Assembly: GCA_020002185.1 (NCBI GenBank)
Contig: CM034539.1
Coordinates: 26,074,032 to 26,138,031 of the forward strand
Length of the DNA: 64,000 bases
Origin: Paraescarpia echinospica
Lineage: Eukaryota > Annelida > Polychaeta > Sabellida > Siboglinidae
Direction: 5' to 3'
This document shows positions 11,936-25,400 of the stretch, in pieces. Both the position numbers and the translations under genes were made by a program. Within the stretch, counting starts at the first letter, position 1, and every line of letters starts with the position of its first letter. The notes below the pieces were generated by a model, which was given only the letters and a program-made list of their open reading frames with translations, had not been told where the DNA came from and made no database searches.

Positions 11936-13291
11936 CGGTGTGAATGGATCTCCATGCAGAACTGCTGCCAAGATCCAAAAAGTGTTGTTTCTACATCTGG
12001 TACCAATACGTTAGCACGCGTGGTATTTTGCATTTTGATAAGAACTTTTACCAGCTGTTCCAGTATACCAAAGATGACTTTGGCTTTGGACTGATTTGGA
12101 AGTGAGCAAAACATGGCGTTTGGTGGCAGTTACGTCACGTCCTTGGTAATTCGTAGTATCACCTAGCGACTAAAATGGAAAGTATGACAAGTGCTTCCAT
12201 CTGTCGGGGTCAGGTAGAAACCTGGTTTACCGCTTCGACAGACTACTAAGGTGTTCGAGATATCATCTGTTGCAAACAATATATGCCATAGCTAACGTTG
12301 ACCTGATAAGTCATATTAATACCTATATTATAATTGCGCTATATTGTTTAGATATCAGTTTCTTAACACAAATTCTAGATCACATCGGAGAGTCGTACAA
12401 CCGACAATGTAGGTTTGACAACTTTGAAGTTTGAGCGATAATGGAATTATTGACAACACAACATTTATATTGGCCAAAACATTCTGTGTTTGTGATTGTA
12501 ACGTACCGTAGATGTTTATGATTGTGTACCAAGGTGTATGCCCCTATGTCTAATTTATATAATAGTACTAGTACCAAATTCAGTACACTGATTGACGTAG
12601 CAAATACATTTGAATTTGGATGGTCAGAGCAATTACTAGTAGCCAGGACAGATCCATTCGATTCAAAACATAATTCTTAAACATTCTAACCCTTCAGAAG
12701 TCTCTATGATCTGGGAGTAGTTAACTGTAAATCTGTATCAAAATAGCTTTATTTGAAAAAGCTGTTTTCAAATACTAATTTAATAGCTGCATTGTTTCAC
12801 AAGTGAAGACTGAAGTGAATCGTCGTTTTGATAAGCAAAGCCCGCCATGAAGCATTACTTAGCCTTAGGACAATGGTCAGTGCATATAATTATCAGATTA
12901 ATCGCATTATTATAATGAATCTGGGAATATGTAAAAACTATGACCTATGTCTGTTTTGTTACCAAAATCAGCAGGGGTAATAATTATTAGCAGGTAATTC
13001 TCTGAATAAATGGGTCTTGTGGTTAATGCAATTGGCCTTCATGACTTTGCTAATGTTCAGGCAACACAGCGTGTTTAAAACCCAAAAGGTTTGTTTACGA
13101 TTTTAACATTTCATTGGTGCAAGTGCAACATTCAAATTAAGAACACTATACCGGGCTTATTAAATGCAATTTGGCTGGAACCAGGAAGTATACTTTTAAC
13201 ATGTTCTAGTATTAAGAGCATTATGTTAACACCTGAGGAACAGACTACACCTCAGTTTAATTAACATGTACTTGCTTGCAGTGACTTTCAC
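11936..13291. other. Intergenic, no gene recognised
   Basis: AT-rich sequence between the LINE and the first MZT2 coding exon. Only short open frames are present and none is recognisable. Confidence 0.4.
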
Positions 13292-13431
13292 ATGACCATG
13301 TCACATGACAGTGGACGTCATCAGGTGTACCGCTATACGGTGCTCAGTAAGAACGTTCTCGTGGGTGATGAATCAGAACTGTATGAACTTGCTACTCTGG
13401 CTGGCGTCGTTGTCGACCCGAATGTCTTCAA
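13292..13431 (+). CDS. MZT2: MZT2 coding exon 1
   Basis: Encodes residues 1-46 plus two bases of the Lys47 codon, ending in phase 2 before GTACGT at 13432. It carries the ELYELA helix and the DPNVF segment. Confidence 0.88.
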
Positions 13432-14165
13432 GTACGTTCCCCATCCATTCTTGTCGTAGATTTAAGCTATGTTTGACACTATCTTTAGCTATATTTAGTT
13501 GGTATGTATTCTTACTTTTGCCTCTTTGCTCTGGGAGCATAGGCCATTGTCCAGGGTCCTCAGCTCTCGTTGGTCTGATGCCATTTTCTCAATTTATTTC
13601 TTAGTCTAACCCATCTTCTTTCTTTCACGCTCACTGTCTCTGCCAGGCTTTTCTTGGCCTTCATCTTCTTCTCTTCCCTTGGTGATTCCATGTAAGTGCT
13701 TGATATGTATAATGTCTTTAAATAATACAACATTAATTCTAGATTATATTTTAGGAATAAAAATACAATATATAATAGGCGTTGAAAAACTAGTAAAAAT
13801 TACCTTTCTGATTTTGGTGATAATCCAAATGGACCCACCCTCAATCCCATGCTTAATTGTGTGTATGTGCGTGCGTGTGTGGATTATTGTCTTTTTCATT
13901 GACATTTTTAATTATCTTTTTTACGAAGCCCAGTATTTTACATCTCTGCAGAATCATTGTGGACTTGTTGCGGATGAACGTGGCACCCTCTGCCATCGAG
14001 AGGATGCTCAAATCAATGGTGTCATCGGCCTCGTCTGTGCTATCTGATGGTGAAACTCGTCCCCGCAGTGGCAGGGAAATGCCCAATCTTCCAAATGTCC
14101 CTGCAGCATCCAAGCGCCGTTTTAAGTCACATGACAGGAAGGCACAAGAGAAACCCAAATCCTGA
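13292..14165 (+). CDS. MZT2: Mitotic-spindle organizing protein 2 (MOZART2), two coding exons
   Basis: Joining 13292-13431 to 13952-14165 gives a 117-residue protein. MZT2 is a small subunit of the gamma-tubulin ring complex; in the family it packs with the GCP2 N-terminus and helps CM1-type activators bind at centrosomes and spindle poles. The family core is clear: ELYELATLAGVVVDPNVFK at about residues 29-47, running across the splice into a helix with LLRMNVAPSAIERMLKSM at about 51-69. The rest is a Ser/Lys/Arg-rich tail, as in the family. The intron starts GTACGT, ends CTCTGCAG, and splits a Lys codon (AA|A). Two in-frame ATGs lie at 13292 and 13298; the first is used here, although a CTTGCTTGCAG at 13271-13281 could also be a 3' splice site. 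Vertebrate homologues are about 158 residues. The gene lies between the two duplicated CUEDC1 blocks on the opposite strand. Confidence 0.92.
13952..14165 (+). CDS. MZT2: MZT2 coding exon 2 (terminal)
   Basis: Starts after CATCTCTGCAG with one base completing Lys47 and ends at TGA 14163-14165. It encodes the conserved helix with LLRMNVAP and MLKSM plus the basic tail ending EKPKS. Confidence 0.92.
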
Positions 14166-16898
14166 TGTGAAATATGGCTAGTCTTAGTCAGTGGCTGTAG
14201 CACAAACTAACCACATGGATGGTGACATTGGTCAGGTAATACTTATGTCCGTGATAACCAGGACAACTTTTGGGGAAAATGGTGTCGACCAAACCATCCA
14301 TCACCCACACATACTTAATCCTATGTATGTTTTCGGGGCTTTGCAAACCGATTCAACAGCCCTTAAATGTTTTAAGAACAGCATCTTGAAAATAGCATCA
14401 CGCATCATACAAAACTACACTAATACAGGACTGCATGCTGCTCTTTGTATTTTGTAATTCTGATGTGACAAAAAGTTATATTTTTGAATGGGAAGATGGA
14501 TTACTGACAGGAAGTTTTTGGGGTAGGCAGGTCTGTAGCCTGAACATTTAGGCACGAGCACATGTACATACACTGTATTCTGTATAATGTTGAGGTTAAT
14601 AAGTTATTAAAAGGCTATGCATAATGAAATTTCTTGTGTTGTTTACCATGCCATGGTAAATATTATTCATGTAATATCACAAATCTGCTTAAAGCATTAT
14701 CTGGTCTGGTTTTGCTTTAAAATGTACTATTATTAAAATTACAAAGATGAAAACCTAAACCACAAAGAGGATAAGTAGTGAAAGGCATCAACAGTATTGT
14801 ATGTTATTTGTTTATTGCAATCACATTCCATTGTAGTCGTGTCAGTCCGACTGGACGTACACTATGTCATGTTCTTACATTATGCCAAATACAATATGTG
14901 ACTCTGTGTCGACTCTATACACCAAATGCTAACAAAATAACACAAAGTTCTCAGCTTGTCCGACTTGCAAAAAAATTATCTAATTTGTAAATACACAAGC
15001 TGGCGACATCTCGATAATCTTGCTAGTATACCGTGTCAACTTCTCATCCTGCTTTTTACCATGTGTTCCATCTTGAAAGCTGCTTTCAAAAGAATAGCAA
15101 ATTGTTCTAATGCAGCATTGTATATACCCGTGTTTCGCAGACAAATCAGCCCACAATGCAACAGCACCTGTCCACTTTTATCAATAGAGAAATATTACAT
15201 GACATCTGATAACAATACGTGCCAAAAGTGAGTTATTCTATATAGCTTAACCCAAGTATGGCGCATGGTAAACATTTCATAACAACGAAAAACCGAAATT
15301 CTTACAACATTTTCCAACACTACCATCGTCTTCGATGCAGCAAAATTAAAGTAAAAGCTTTGCTAAGCATCTGCACTTCATATGTACACAAATTATACAG
15401 ATAAATAATAACTAATCGCTGCTTCGTCAATTCAATATTTTGCCCATTTAGCAAGATATTGAAGACTGCCCTACAACATAAGGCTATGCATATTATAAAG
15501 GCAATTCTTTTAATGATTTTAACAAAAGTACACCCTCATTAGACCGACCGATTACTTCAACTATTCAAACACTACAAATCTGAATATCAACAAAATTGAT
15601 CCACAGTGGGCTAAACAGATTGAGGAGGAAACGTTAAGTTTAATATCCATGCATCTGGTAATATAATAAACTTACGTCAACTGCTATAAGCATGTATGAA
15701 AACAAAATGTGTTAATGTATGAATAAATTAATACCAGTGCGTAGATGAGATATAAAGTGAACCACTGCATTATCACCACCAATAAAGCACAGACCCAAAT
15801 AGTATTTATCTGCCTTTGTTTTTAAACAAAGGATGTCTGTCCACAATTGTGTAATATTGTGTTCTTAATACAAGAGTAAATATCTTGCCAAATTGGTTTA
15901 ATAAGCCAGTGTTTGCAATTTGAATGTTGCACCCATGTAGTGTTATAATTGTAAACGAAGCATTAACATTGTAAATGCACTCTATTGGCAATATTACAGG
16001 CTGGCTGGGATAACCAGAAGATGCTTTGATGTTTGGCATGTTCGTTTAGTTCCCACACAACTGATTCATCAAACTTCCAGCTAATAATGACCATGCTTGG
16101 ATGAATAGAACATACAGCCTTGTTTTAATAGTCGGCAGCACACAAACGCAGCATTCTGAGCAAACTTAGTTATCAGTGTGTGCTCAAAATAATACAGGAA
16201 CATCAAGGATTTAGTAACCCATTCCTTGACGTTGCCAATACAGACCTCACAATGGCACTGGGGCGGTTGACTGTACAGCATTGTTTCACCATAAATTAGT
16301 GTGACAATATGGGGGCTTTTCGCGAATAAAACCTGTATACCAAAAAATCTAAATGTATCAGACTTTCAACAAAATATTGCTCTGTTGGGTAATGTAGACC
16401 AGTACAGGTGCAGACCTCTATTTTAAGAAAATTACAACATTTAAGCCTATTTACTTTGGATGATGATATAACTGTTGCATCTAGGTGCTGCATCACAAAA
16501 ATAGGTTAAGGCCATTTGACATTGCATGCAACATCACTTCAAAATATGAACCGTTCTACTGCAAGCAATGTTATCACAATGCTTTGCTGTAGACAAGCTA
16601 CATTACGATCGTTTACGAAGATGCTTTGTCACAGCAACGATACTAACTCGTGTAAACCCTGCTTCATTTGGCTTGATGAATAATTTTCTTTATTGTACTG
16701 CAGATTTCTGAAATCTCATTTCAGTGAAAATAAACTGATAAAACAGTTGTGGATAACAACAATTAATGGAACAAAGACGAAAATACACTATCTCTAGGCA
16801 TATGATACAAAAACGTACCAGTCAACAAATCACAGCAAGACACCGTTTAAGAAGAGAAAAATCTAACTGACCAGTAGATAGTAAATTAATGCCCACAC
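14166..16898. other. Intergenic, no gene recognised
   Basis: AT-rich DNA between the MZT2 stop and duplication copy B. No exon-like conserved segment or repeat hallmark was seen on either strand. Confidence 0.4.
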
Positions 16899-16924
16899 AA
16901 CGAGTTAAGTCACTGTGTACTGAA

Positions 16925-17498
16925 CCCACACTGTGCACTGTGGTAAAGTATTGTGAATGTTGCAATACCAACGCTGTGTTTTATGTAATGTGTGTGCATG
17001 TGTGTGTGAAGTGTTATACAATGTCTGCTGTTTTGTTTTATGTACACACTGTGTTGTACAACATCCACACGTTGTTTAGTGCATTGAACACTATCCACCC
17101 TATTGTGGTAAATGCCACAATGTGTGGAGTGTCTGTACACAACATCCACACTACTGTGGTACATGCCACATAAAGTGTTGCGTCATACAATATCTACACC
17201 ACATCCACAATGTTACGGCACATGTCACATGATGTGCCCTGTAATATCCACACTACTGCAGTACACGCCACAATGCATGACACGTAATATCCACAATACG
17301 TGCCATGGTGGATGGCGTGTCTATGTCACACATTGCCTGCACTGCTGTGGTATACACACCATTGATTGTTGTGTCATACAATATCCACACTGCTGTGGTA
17401 CATACCACACTGTGTTTTGTTATACAATGTCCATACTACTGCGGTACACACCACCACGTGTGAAGTGTTATACTGTATCCGCGGCGTTGTGGCATGCT
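16925..17498. repeat. Degenerate ~55-bp tandem repeat with dyad motif (copy B)
   Basis: Same repeat as at 85-645, differing by few bases. A small GTGTGTGCAT insertion is visible near 16990. Confidence 0.7.
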
Positions 17499-17862
17499 CT
17501 ATGGGTATCCATTGTGTGTGACCTTTGAATCGGGCTGCAGCTCGCTGGACCAAACAGATCGTCTTCCTGCAAAAAGATCCACCACTGTTTATGGTCGTGT
17601 ACTTGTTTATACAGCTGAACTAAGACAATGTGGAGTGAATGAAATTGTCCAAGCTTCAAAACGTCGGCAAGAGGAATTGAACCGGGAATCTCTCAACTGA
17701 GTATCCTATGTTTTAACTAATGCTTTTGCACAAGCATTACACTAGCCATTATGAGCAATACTGATGACCCAGTGCTGGGTTTTCTTGTGTGTATATATCA
17801 TTGGACAAGTACTTTATATCGGTTTACTGAAAACAAAACTAATGTAGTATCCTTTATAGAAT

Positions 17863-20800
17863 ACAGATATGGTTATGAGTCACAATGAGCAATGCCATAC
17901 ATTGCAAGGTAAACAATCCACAGTACAGATATGGTTACGAGTCACACTCACAATGAGCAATGCCATACATTGCAAGGTAAACAATCCACAGTACAGATAT
18001 GGTTACGAGTCATTCACAATGAGCAATGCCACACATTGCAAGGTAAACAATCCACAGTACAGATATGGTTACGAGTCACACTCACAATGAGCAATGCCAT
18101 ACATTGCAAGGTAAACAATCCACAGTACAGATATGGTTACGAGTCACACTCACAATGAGCAATGCCATACATTGCAAGGTAAACAATTCACAGTACAGAT
18201 ATGGTTATGAGTCACACTCACAATGAGCAATGCCATACATTGCAAGGTAAACAATCCACAGTACAGATATGGTTACGAGTCACACTCACAATGAGCAATG
18301 CCATACATTGCAAGGTAAACAATCCACAGTACAGATATGGTTACGAGTCGCACTCACAATGAGAATGCCATACATTGCAAGGTAAACAATCCACAGTACA
18401 GATATGGTTACGAGTCACACTCACAATGAGCAATGCCATACGTTGCAAGGTAAACAATCCACAGTACAGATATGGTTACGAGTCACACTCACAATGAGCA
18501 ATGCCATACATTGCAAGGTAAACAATCCACAGTACAGATATGGTTACGAGTCACTCACAATGAGCAATGCCACACATTGCAAGGTAAACAATCCACAGTA
18601 CAGATATGNNNNNNNNNNNNNNNNNNNNNNNNNNNNNNNNNNNNNNNNNNNNNNNNNNNNNNNNNNNNNNNNNNNNNNNNNNNNNNNNNNNNNNNNNNNN
18701 NNNNNNNNNNNNNNNNNNNNNNNNNNNNNNNNNNNNNNNNNNNNNNNNNNNNNNNNNNNNNNNNNNNNNNNNNNNNNNNNNNNNNNNNNNNNNNNNNNNN
18801 NNNNNNNNNNNNNNNNNNNNNNNNNNNNNNNNNNNNNNNNNNNNNNNNNNNNNNNNNNNNNNNNNNNNNNNNNNNNNNNNNNNNNNNNNNNNNNNNNNNN
18901 NNNNNNNNNNNNNNNNNNNNNNNNNNNNNNNNNNNNNNNNNNNNNNNNNNNNNNNNNNNNNNNNNNNNNNNNNNNNNNNNNNNNNNNNNNNNNNNNNNNN
19001 NNNNNNNNNNNNNNNNNNNNNNNNNNNNNNNNNNNNNNNNNNNNNNNNNNNNNNNNNNNNNNNNNNNNNNNNNNNNNNNNNNNNNNNNNNNNNNNNNNNN
19101 NNNNNNNNNNNNNNNNNNNNNNNNNNNNNNNNNNNNNNNNNNNNNNNNNNNNNNNNNNNNNNNNNNNNNNNNNNNNNNNNNNNNNNNNNNNNNNNNNNNN
19201 NNNNNNNNNNNNNNNNNNNNNNNNNNNNNNNNNNNNNNNNNNNNNNNNNNNNNNNNNNNNNNNNNNNNNNNNNNNNNNNNNNNNNNNNNNNNNNNNNNNN
19301 NNNNNNNNNNNNNNNNNNNNNNNNNNNNNNNNNNNNNNNNNNNNNNNNNNNNNNNNNNNNNNNNNNNNNNNNNNNNNNNNNNNNNNNNNNNNNNNNNNNN
19401 NNNNNNNNNNNNNNNNNNNNNNNNNNNNNNNNNNNNNNNNNNNNNNNNNNNNNNNNNNNNNNNNNNNNNNNNNNNNNNNNNNNNNNNNNNNNNNNNNNNN
19501 NNNNNNNNNNNNNNNNNNNNNNNNNNNNNNNNNNNNNNNNNNNNNNNNNNNNNNNNNNNNNNNNNNNNNNNNNNNNNNNNNNNNNNNNNNNNNNNNNNNN
19601 NNNNNNNNCAATGAGCAATGCCATACATTGCAAGGTAAACAATCCACAGTACAGATATGGTTACGAGTCACACTCACAATGAGCAATGCCATACGTTGCA
19701 AGGTAAACAATCCACAGTACAGATATGGTTACGAGTCACTCACAATGAGCAATGCCACACATTGCAAGGTAAACAATCCACAGTACAGATATGGTTACGA
19801 GTCACACTCACAATGAGCAATGCCATACATTGCAAGGTAAACAATCCACAGTACAGATATGGTTATGAGTCACACTCACAATGAGCAATGCCATACATTG
19901 CAAGGTAAACAATCCACAGTACAGATATGGTTACGAGTCACATTCACAATGAGCAATGCCATACATTGCAAGTTAAACAATCCACAGTACAGATATGGTT
20001 ACGAGTCACACTCACAATGAGCAATGCCATACATTGCAAGGTAAACAATCCACAGTACAGATATGGTTACGAGTCACACTCACAATGAGCAATGCCATAC
20101 ATTGCAAGGTAAACAATCCACAGTACAGATATGGTTACGAGTCACACTCACAATGAGCAATGCCATACATTGCAAGGTAAACAATCCACAGTACAGATAT
20201 GGTTACGAGTCACACAATGAGCAATGCCATACATTGCAAGGTAAACAATCCACAGTACAGATATGGTTACGAGTCACATTCACAATGAGCAATGCCATAC
20301 ATTGCAAGGTAAACAATCCACAGTACAGATATGGTTACGAGTCACACTCACAATGAACAATGCCATACATTGCAAGGTAAACAATCCACAGTACAGATAT
20401 GGTTACGAGTCACACTCACAATGAGCAATGCCACACATTGCAAGGTAAACAATCCACAGTACAGATATGGTTACGAGTCACACTCACAATGAGCAATGCC
20501 ATACATTGCAAGGTAAACAATCCACAGTACAGATATGGTTACGAGTCACATCACAGCGAGTCACTCACAATGAGCAATGCCATACATTGCAAGGTAAACA
20601 ATCCACAGTACAGATATGGTTACGAGTCACACTCACAATGAGCAATGCCATACATTGCAAGGTAAACAATCCACAGTACAGATATGGTTACGAGTCACAC
20701 TCACAATGAGCAATGCCATACATTGCAAGGTAAACAATCCACAGTACAGATATGGTTACGAGTCACACTCACAATGAGCAATGCCATACATTGCAAGGTA

Positions 20801-21551
20801 AACAATCCACAGTACAGATATGGTTACGAGTCGCACTCACAATGAGAATGCCATACATTGCAAGGTAAACAATCCACAGTACAGATATGGTTACGAGTCA
20901 CACTCACAATGAGCAATGCCATACGTTGCAAGGTAAACAATCCACAGTACAGATATGGTTACGAGTCACACTCACAATGAGCAATGCCATACATTGCAAG
21001 GTAAACAATCCACAGTACAGATATGGTTACGAGTCACTCACAATGAGCAATGCCACACATTGCAAGGTAAACAATCCACAGTACAGATATGGTTACGAGT
21101 CACACTCACAATGAGCAATGCCATACATTGCAAGGTAAACAATCCACAGTACAGATATGGTTACGAGTCACACTCACAATGAGCAATGCCATACATTGCA
21201 AGGTAAACAATCCACAGTACAGATATGGTTACGAGTCACACTCACAATGAGCAATGCCATACATTGCAAGGTAAACAATCCACAGTACAGATATGGTTAC
21301 GAGTCACACTCACAATGAGCAATGCCATACATTGCAAGGTAAACAATCCACAGTACAGATATGGTTACGAGTCACACTCACAATGAGCAATGCCATACAT
21401 TGCAAGGTAAACAATCCACAGTACAGATATGGTTACGAGTCACACTCACAATGAGCAATGCCATACATTGCAAGGTAAACAATCCACAGTACAGATATGG
21501 TTACGAGTCACTCACAATGAGCAATGCCATACATTGCAAGGTAAACAATCC
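17863..21551. repeat. 68-bp satellite array (copy B), interrupted by assembly gap
   Basis: Same 68-bp unit as in copy A; about 39-40 units are visible on the two sides of the gap. Variant units recur in the same order on both sides of the gap: one with GTCGCACTCACAATGAGAATG at about 18348 and 20832, followed by one with CATACGTTGC. This shows higher-order amplification that probably defeated assembly. Confidence 0.97.
18609..19608. other. Assembly gap of exactly 1000 N
   Basis: Bases 18609-19608 are all N. The round number indicates a placeholder of unknown true size. Open frames reported across it are meaningless. Confidence 1.
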
Positions 21552-22470
21552 TACATTCCGTCTACATGCAAACTGCCCAGTTTTACAACACGTGGCAAGC
21601 AATTGCCATGTAACTGTGAGTGTAATTACATTCATGTTGTTGGTGCTACGTAGCAGACAAGTTTGCAACAACACCACTAGCATGCATGAGGAAGTCATAC
21701 GCAAACTTTGATACAGAGCTGCATGCTACTGATGCAAACACAGTCTAACAACAATCAGGCTTGTGTATGAATGTGTGTATCTGTATACATGTTAATGTTT
21801 TACTGCCAGACAGTCTGTGGTTGTTCCAAGCCATATGAAGTCCTGAATGGTCCACTGATCAGACGGGGATGTGTTTTACATAACGTGTTAATGTGATAAA
21901 GCTGCTCAAATTTATATCATGGCAAACATCATTTGGAAATCGTCTTCTGCATTTGTGAGTATGCTCGCTAAAGGTAATTCAGACAATCCATGCAAAGCAT
22001 TGTCTACACGTGAAAACGCCAAACAACTACCAAAATCAGCAGCATTGAAAAACTATTCAACTCTGTAGCAATTTTACCACAAACTTGAACCAAACACAAT
22101 AAATATGGGCAATTTTAAAGCAATAAATAATTTTCAAAGTGCCTACTCATAATGTCAAATAAATAAGTTACCTCTACACTCGGGGTATTAGCCAATCAGC
22201 TACACAATGGTGTAATTAAAGTATTAATATATACCGGGTATACTAAATTGATGCATGGGTTGTTAATCACAATAAGCAGTGTTTTAGCTACAAATTGCAC
22301 TGCAAATTCTACATCAGTACAGCGAGTCTACAAACATAACTGAATGGCGTGACAAAAGCATGTTCTACATGGACGACATGATAGCTTTTCAGTGACACAG
22401 ACAGGAAGGTAGGAATCATGCATAGAATTGAGAGGAGACGCACCAGACCAACCGTAGCTGGTGTGAATAT

Positions 22471-22488
22471 TCAGTGGCAATGGCCGTC
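22471..22488 (-). CDS. CUEDC1: CUEDC1 coding exon 8 (last five codons and stop)
   Basis: After acceptor TTACCCCTCTAG the phase-0 frame reads DGHCH then TGA. With QLDNN from exon 7 this resembles the LLDDVEGH end region of vertebrate CUEDC1, which is why this acceptor was chosen. The rest of the exon would be 3' UTR. Duplicated at 4373-4390. Confidence 0.6.
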   Translation of the reverse strand, partial: DGHCH

Positions 22489-25400
22489 CTAGAGGGGTAA
22501 CGAAGAAATTAACATCGGTGTACGTTGTGATGGTAATCAGGCCCTTAGCCAGAAAACATTTTTTTCCAGTCATGAATTAATTTCAAAAGCACGCGAACAC
22601 CCTACATGGTGGCCACTCACATCAACCATAGCTAGTATTGGCCAATTTAGTTTTTTTAATGACAATCCAGTGTTATTTGAACCATTTATTTAATTAATAA
22701 TTTGATTTGTTTCACTAGCAGTTGTTGATAGTTATTGTCTAAATTCCACCAGTCTTATCAGTTATAATTACCCGTCTTGGCCAGTCATATGCCAGTCTTG
22801 AAGACGGGTAGATGGTTCTCTGGCTAAGCCCCTGATGGTAATACAGCTATCAAAGCATTAAACCCAATGTCTGAGCTGAAACATCAGTGGCCTGCAGAAC
22901 CATCAGATTTGTTAAGTCAGTGATCCCACTCAAAACTTGGTGCTCCACATATGATCAAAAGTTGGCAGTCATGCCAAGACGAGACTTTATGACAGTTGAC
23001 AATCTCTGGATTGAAAGAAATTATTTCAAACACTGTTAACTACTAAGTGTCGTCATATGTCTGAACCAATACACATAACTTGAAACACTGTTATAATTGA
23101 TGCCCTTCACCCACCCAACAAGAGATGGGATGATTAAGAGGAAACCAAATAGATGATATTAAGATAATGAATGTATTGTTTTATGAAAAGGTAGAAAAAG
23201 AGGAACAAAATAACTTTACTAAAGGCATAATGTAGATTAGATACCAGAAAGTAGTCGTTCTCACATGGGAACGACAAATTAAATAATGAACCACTGCCGA
23301 CTGTGTAACTGTAAATGGTACCAATGTATGTTTAAAAAGAAATTTTACAAATATCTCTGAAGGGCAGGTCACAAATATCTCTGAAGGACAAATGTTGGAC
23401 TCGACAAAACAAACGTTTCCTTGTCCACTTGGCATCTAGTTTTTTGTTCTTGGTAAAATATTTGTCAATTTTGTTAAACAAGTACACCCCACTATTTGAA
23501 AAGCCTTGACACATGAAACAACCCCAAACTGCTAAACCTCCAATTACAAGGTACTTGGAGTCCAATTACAAGGTACTTGGAGTCCAATTACAAGGTACTT
23601 GGAGTCCAATTACAAGGTACTTGGAGTACAAGAGAGGCTCCACAGAGACTACAATGGTACTTTACGAAGATTTGTTTTTGTTGTAAATAAGTATTCCAAC
23701 ACAAGCATAACTGTGGTCTTGGCTATTTCTCTGCTGCACTAGGCAGAATGGGCACTCCCCACATTGTAAAATGTCACACTACCCTGCCTTAATGATCACG
23801 TTGACCATACTGACAGACTTACGTTGTTATCGAGTTGGTTGTATCCCCCCCTCTGGGCCTGCCAGTCTAGCACTGGTGACGGGTATGACGGTTTCAGTTT
23901 CTTCTTACGCTGGAAGAACTTGCGAGCCACATCTACAAACTTCTTCCTTGAGGCTGCAACATACAACTGTCATGTCACTGCACGGATTGGTTCTCTGCCA
24001 AACATCTGCTTCACTTGTGACTTCAGTATATGTCAACCTCTGCTAATTATAATTTAACTACCCAACCAGGTCCTATCTGAACACAATACAATTATGATAC
24101 GAATATATAATACAGAATGGATACAATAGTGTTTTACACTTGCACACATGTACAAAACAGAGTTGAACTATTGCATTAAATATTAGTAGTTACATGTATA
24201 AGTATTATTTATATTTATTGTATTATATAAATAGAACAATAAAAGCAAGCTGCCAGCATAAGTGGTAGTATAAAAAAGACAGAATACACAGTCATGTCCA
24301 TCACAAATTCATCAAGTGATTACATCTATGTGAAATAACTTATAAAATGTTGAATACTTCTAAAACTTGAAAGTGTTCTAGAAGCATGAATGTCTACCAG
24401 GATTGCATTTCAAAGTTGTGGCACTATAATACCGAATGCAGAGCCTCTGGTAAACTTTGATTAATGGCAAAAAATAACAATGCACACAATAATGACAGTG
24501 GTTATCATGGTTACCCACCTCGACCCATATGTTTCAACTGCTGACGGAACTCTGTATGTTCATCTTTCTGCCCAGATGGTGCATCTCGGTCAAAGGGGAA
24601 GGCTCCTATCGCCAGGTCAGAGTCATGGTCGCCATAGCCCTCCAGTTGATCTGGCAATATTCAGAAACTAATCACATTCAGGAATATATCACATAGAGCA
24701 TGCAACATATTTGGGTCAGATATCATTAATAACAGCTAGGATTGTTATTCCTAAAGTTTTAGGGTAACAACATCCTAAAAATGTACCCCATATGGTAAAC
24801 TGTTTCACATTCTGAGCAGGTGTTATTCAGATGGGTTTATTTTCACTATAAGCCATATTTTACATAATTTAATAAGCTATAAATTGGCCCATTATATCAA
24901 AATATTTCCAACATTTGTAAAGACTAATCTTAAAAAAATAAAAAATTAATATACAATAAAACCTTGCTTTATGATCAACTTGGTAATACAGCCACCTCAC
25001 AACTAAGGTCACCCTACTGACACTAGGGATCTGAAATTATTTTTATATACATATGGAGGAAACCCTAAAAAAACTGGGAGGTAACCACATGGAAGGCACA
25101 TGAACAAAGGATCCTCACTTGCTGCAGGTCTTCTGGGATCCAGTTGAACAGCTGGCTCAAACGCAGTGGCATTCATGCGATCTACAACAAGAAACCATGA
25201 GTGACCATGTGTACAGTAGCAGGCCATCTTCTGTCTCCCAAGCAGCTCCATGTATAGCAATTGTCAGCGTGATGCCTCGCATATGTACCTTCTTTAGTAT
25301 GTCTAACTTGTTTGGTTGTCGATGTCTACAGTTGCACCACAAATAAGACTGGCTCCCCAGGTGGATCTGTCTTTAGTTTGCCAGTACAAAGGGTCAATGC

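Noticed and set aside
13440..13690. Minus-strand text rich in Lys/Arg inside the MZT2 intron, somewhat like a LINE C-terminus
   Set aside because: No clear signature motif could be read, so it was not called a transposon.
18404..19816. Long open frames of 350-470 codons across 18.4-19.8 kb on both strands
   Set aside because: They are open only because they cross the 1000-N gap; the flanks are 68-bp satellite.
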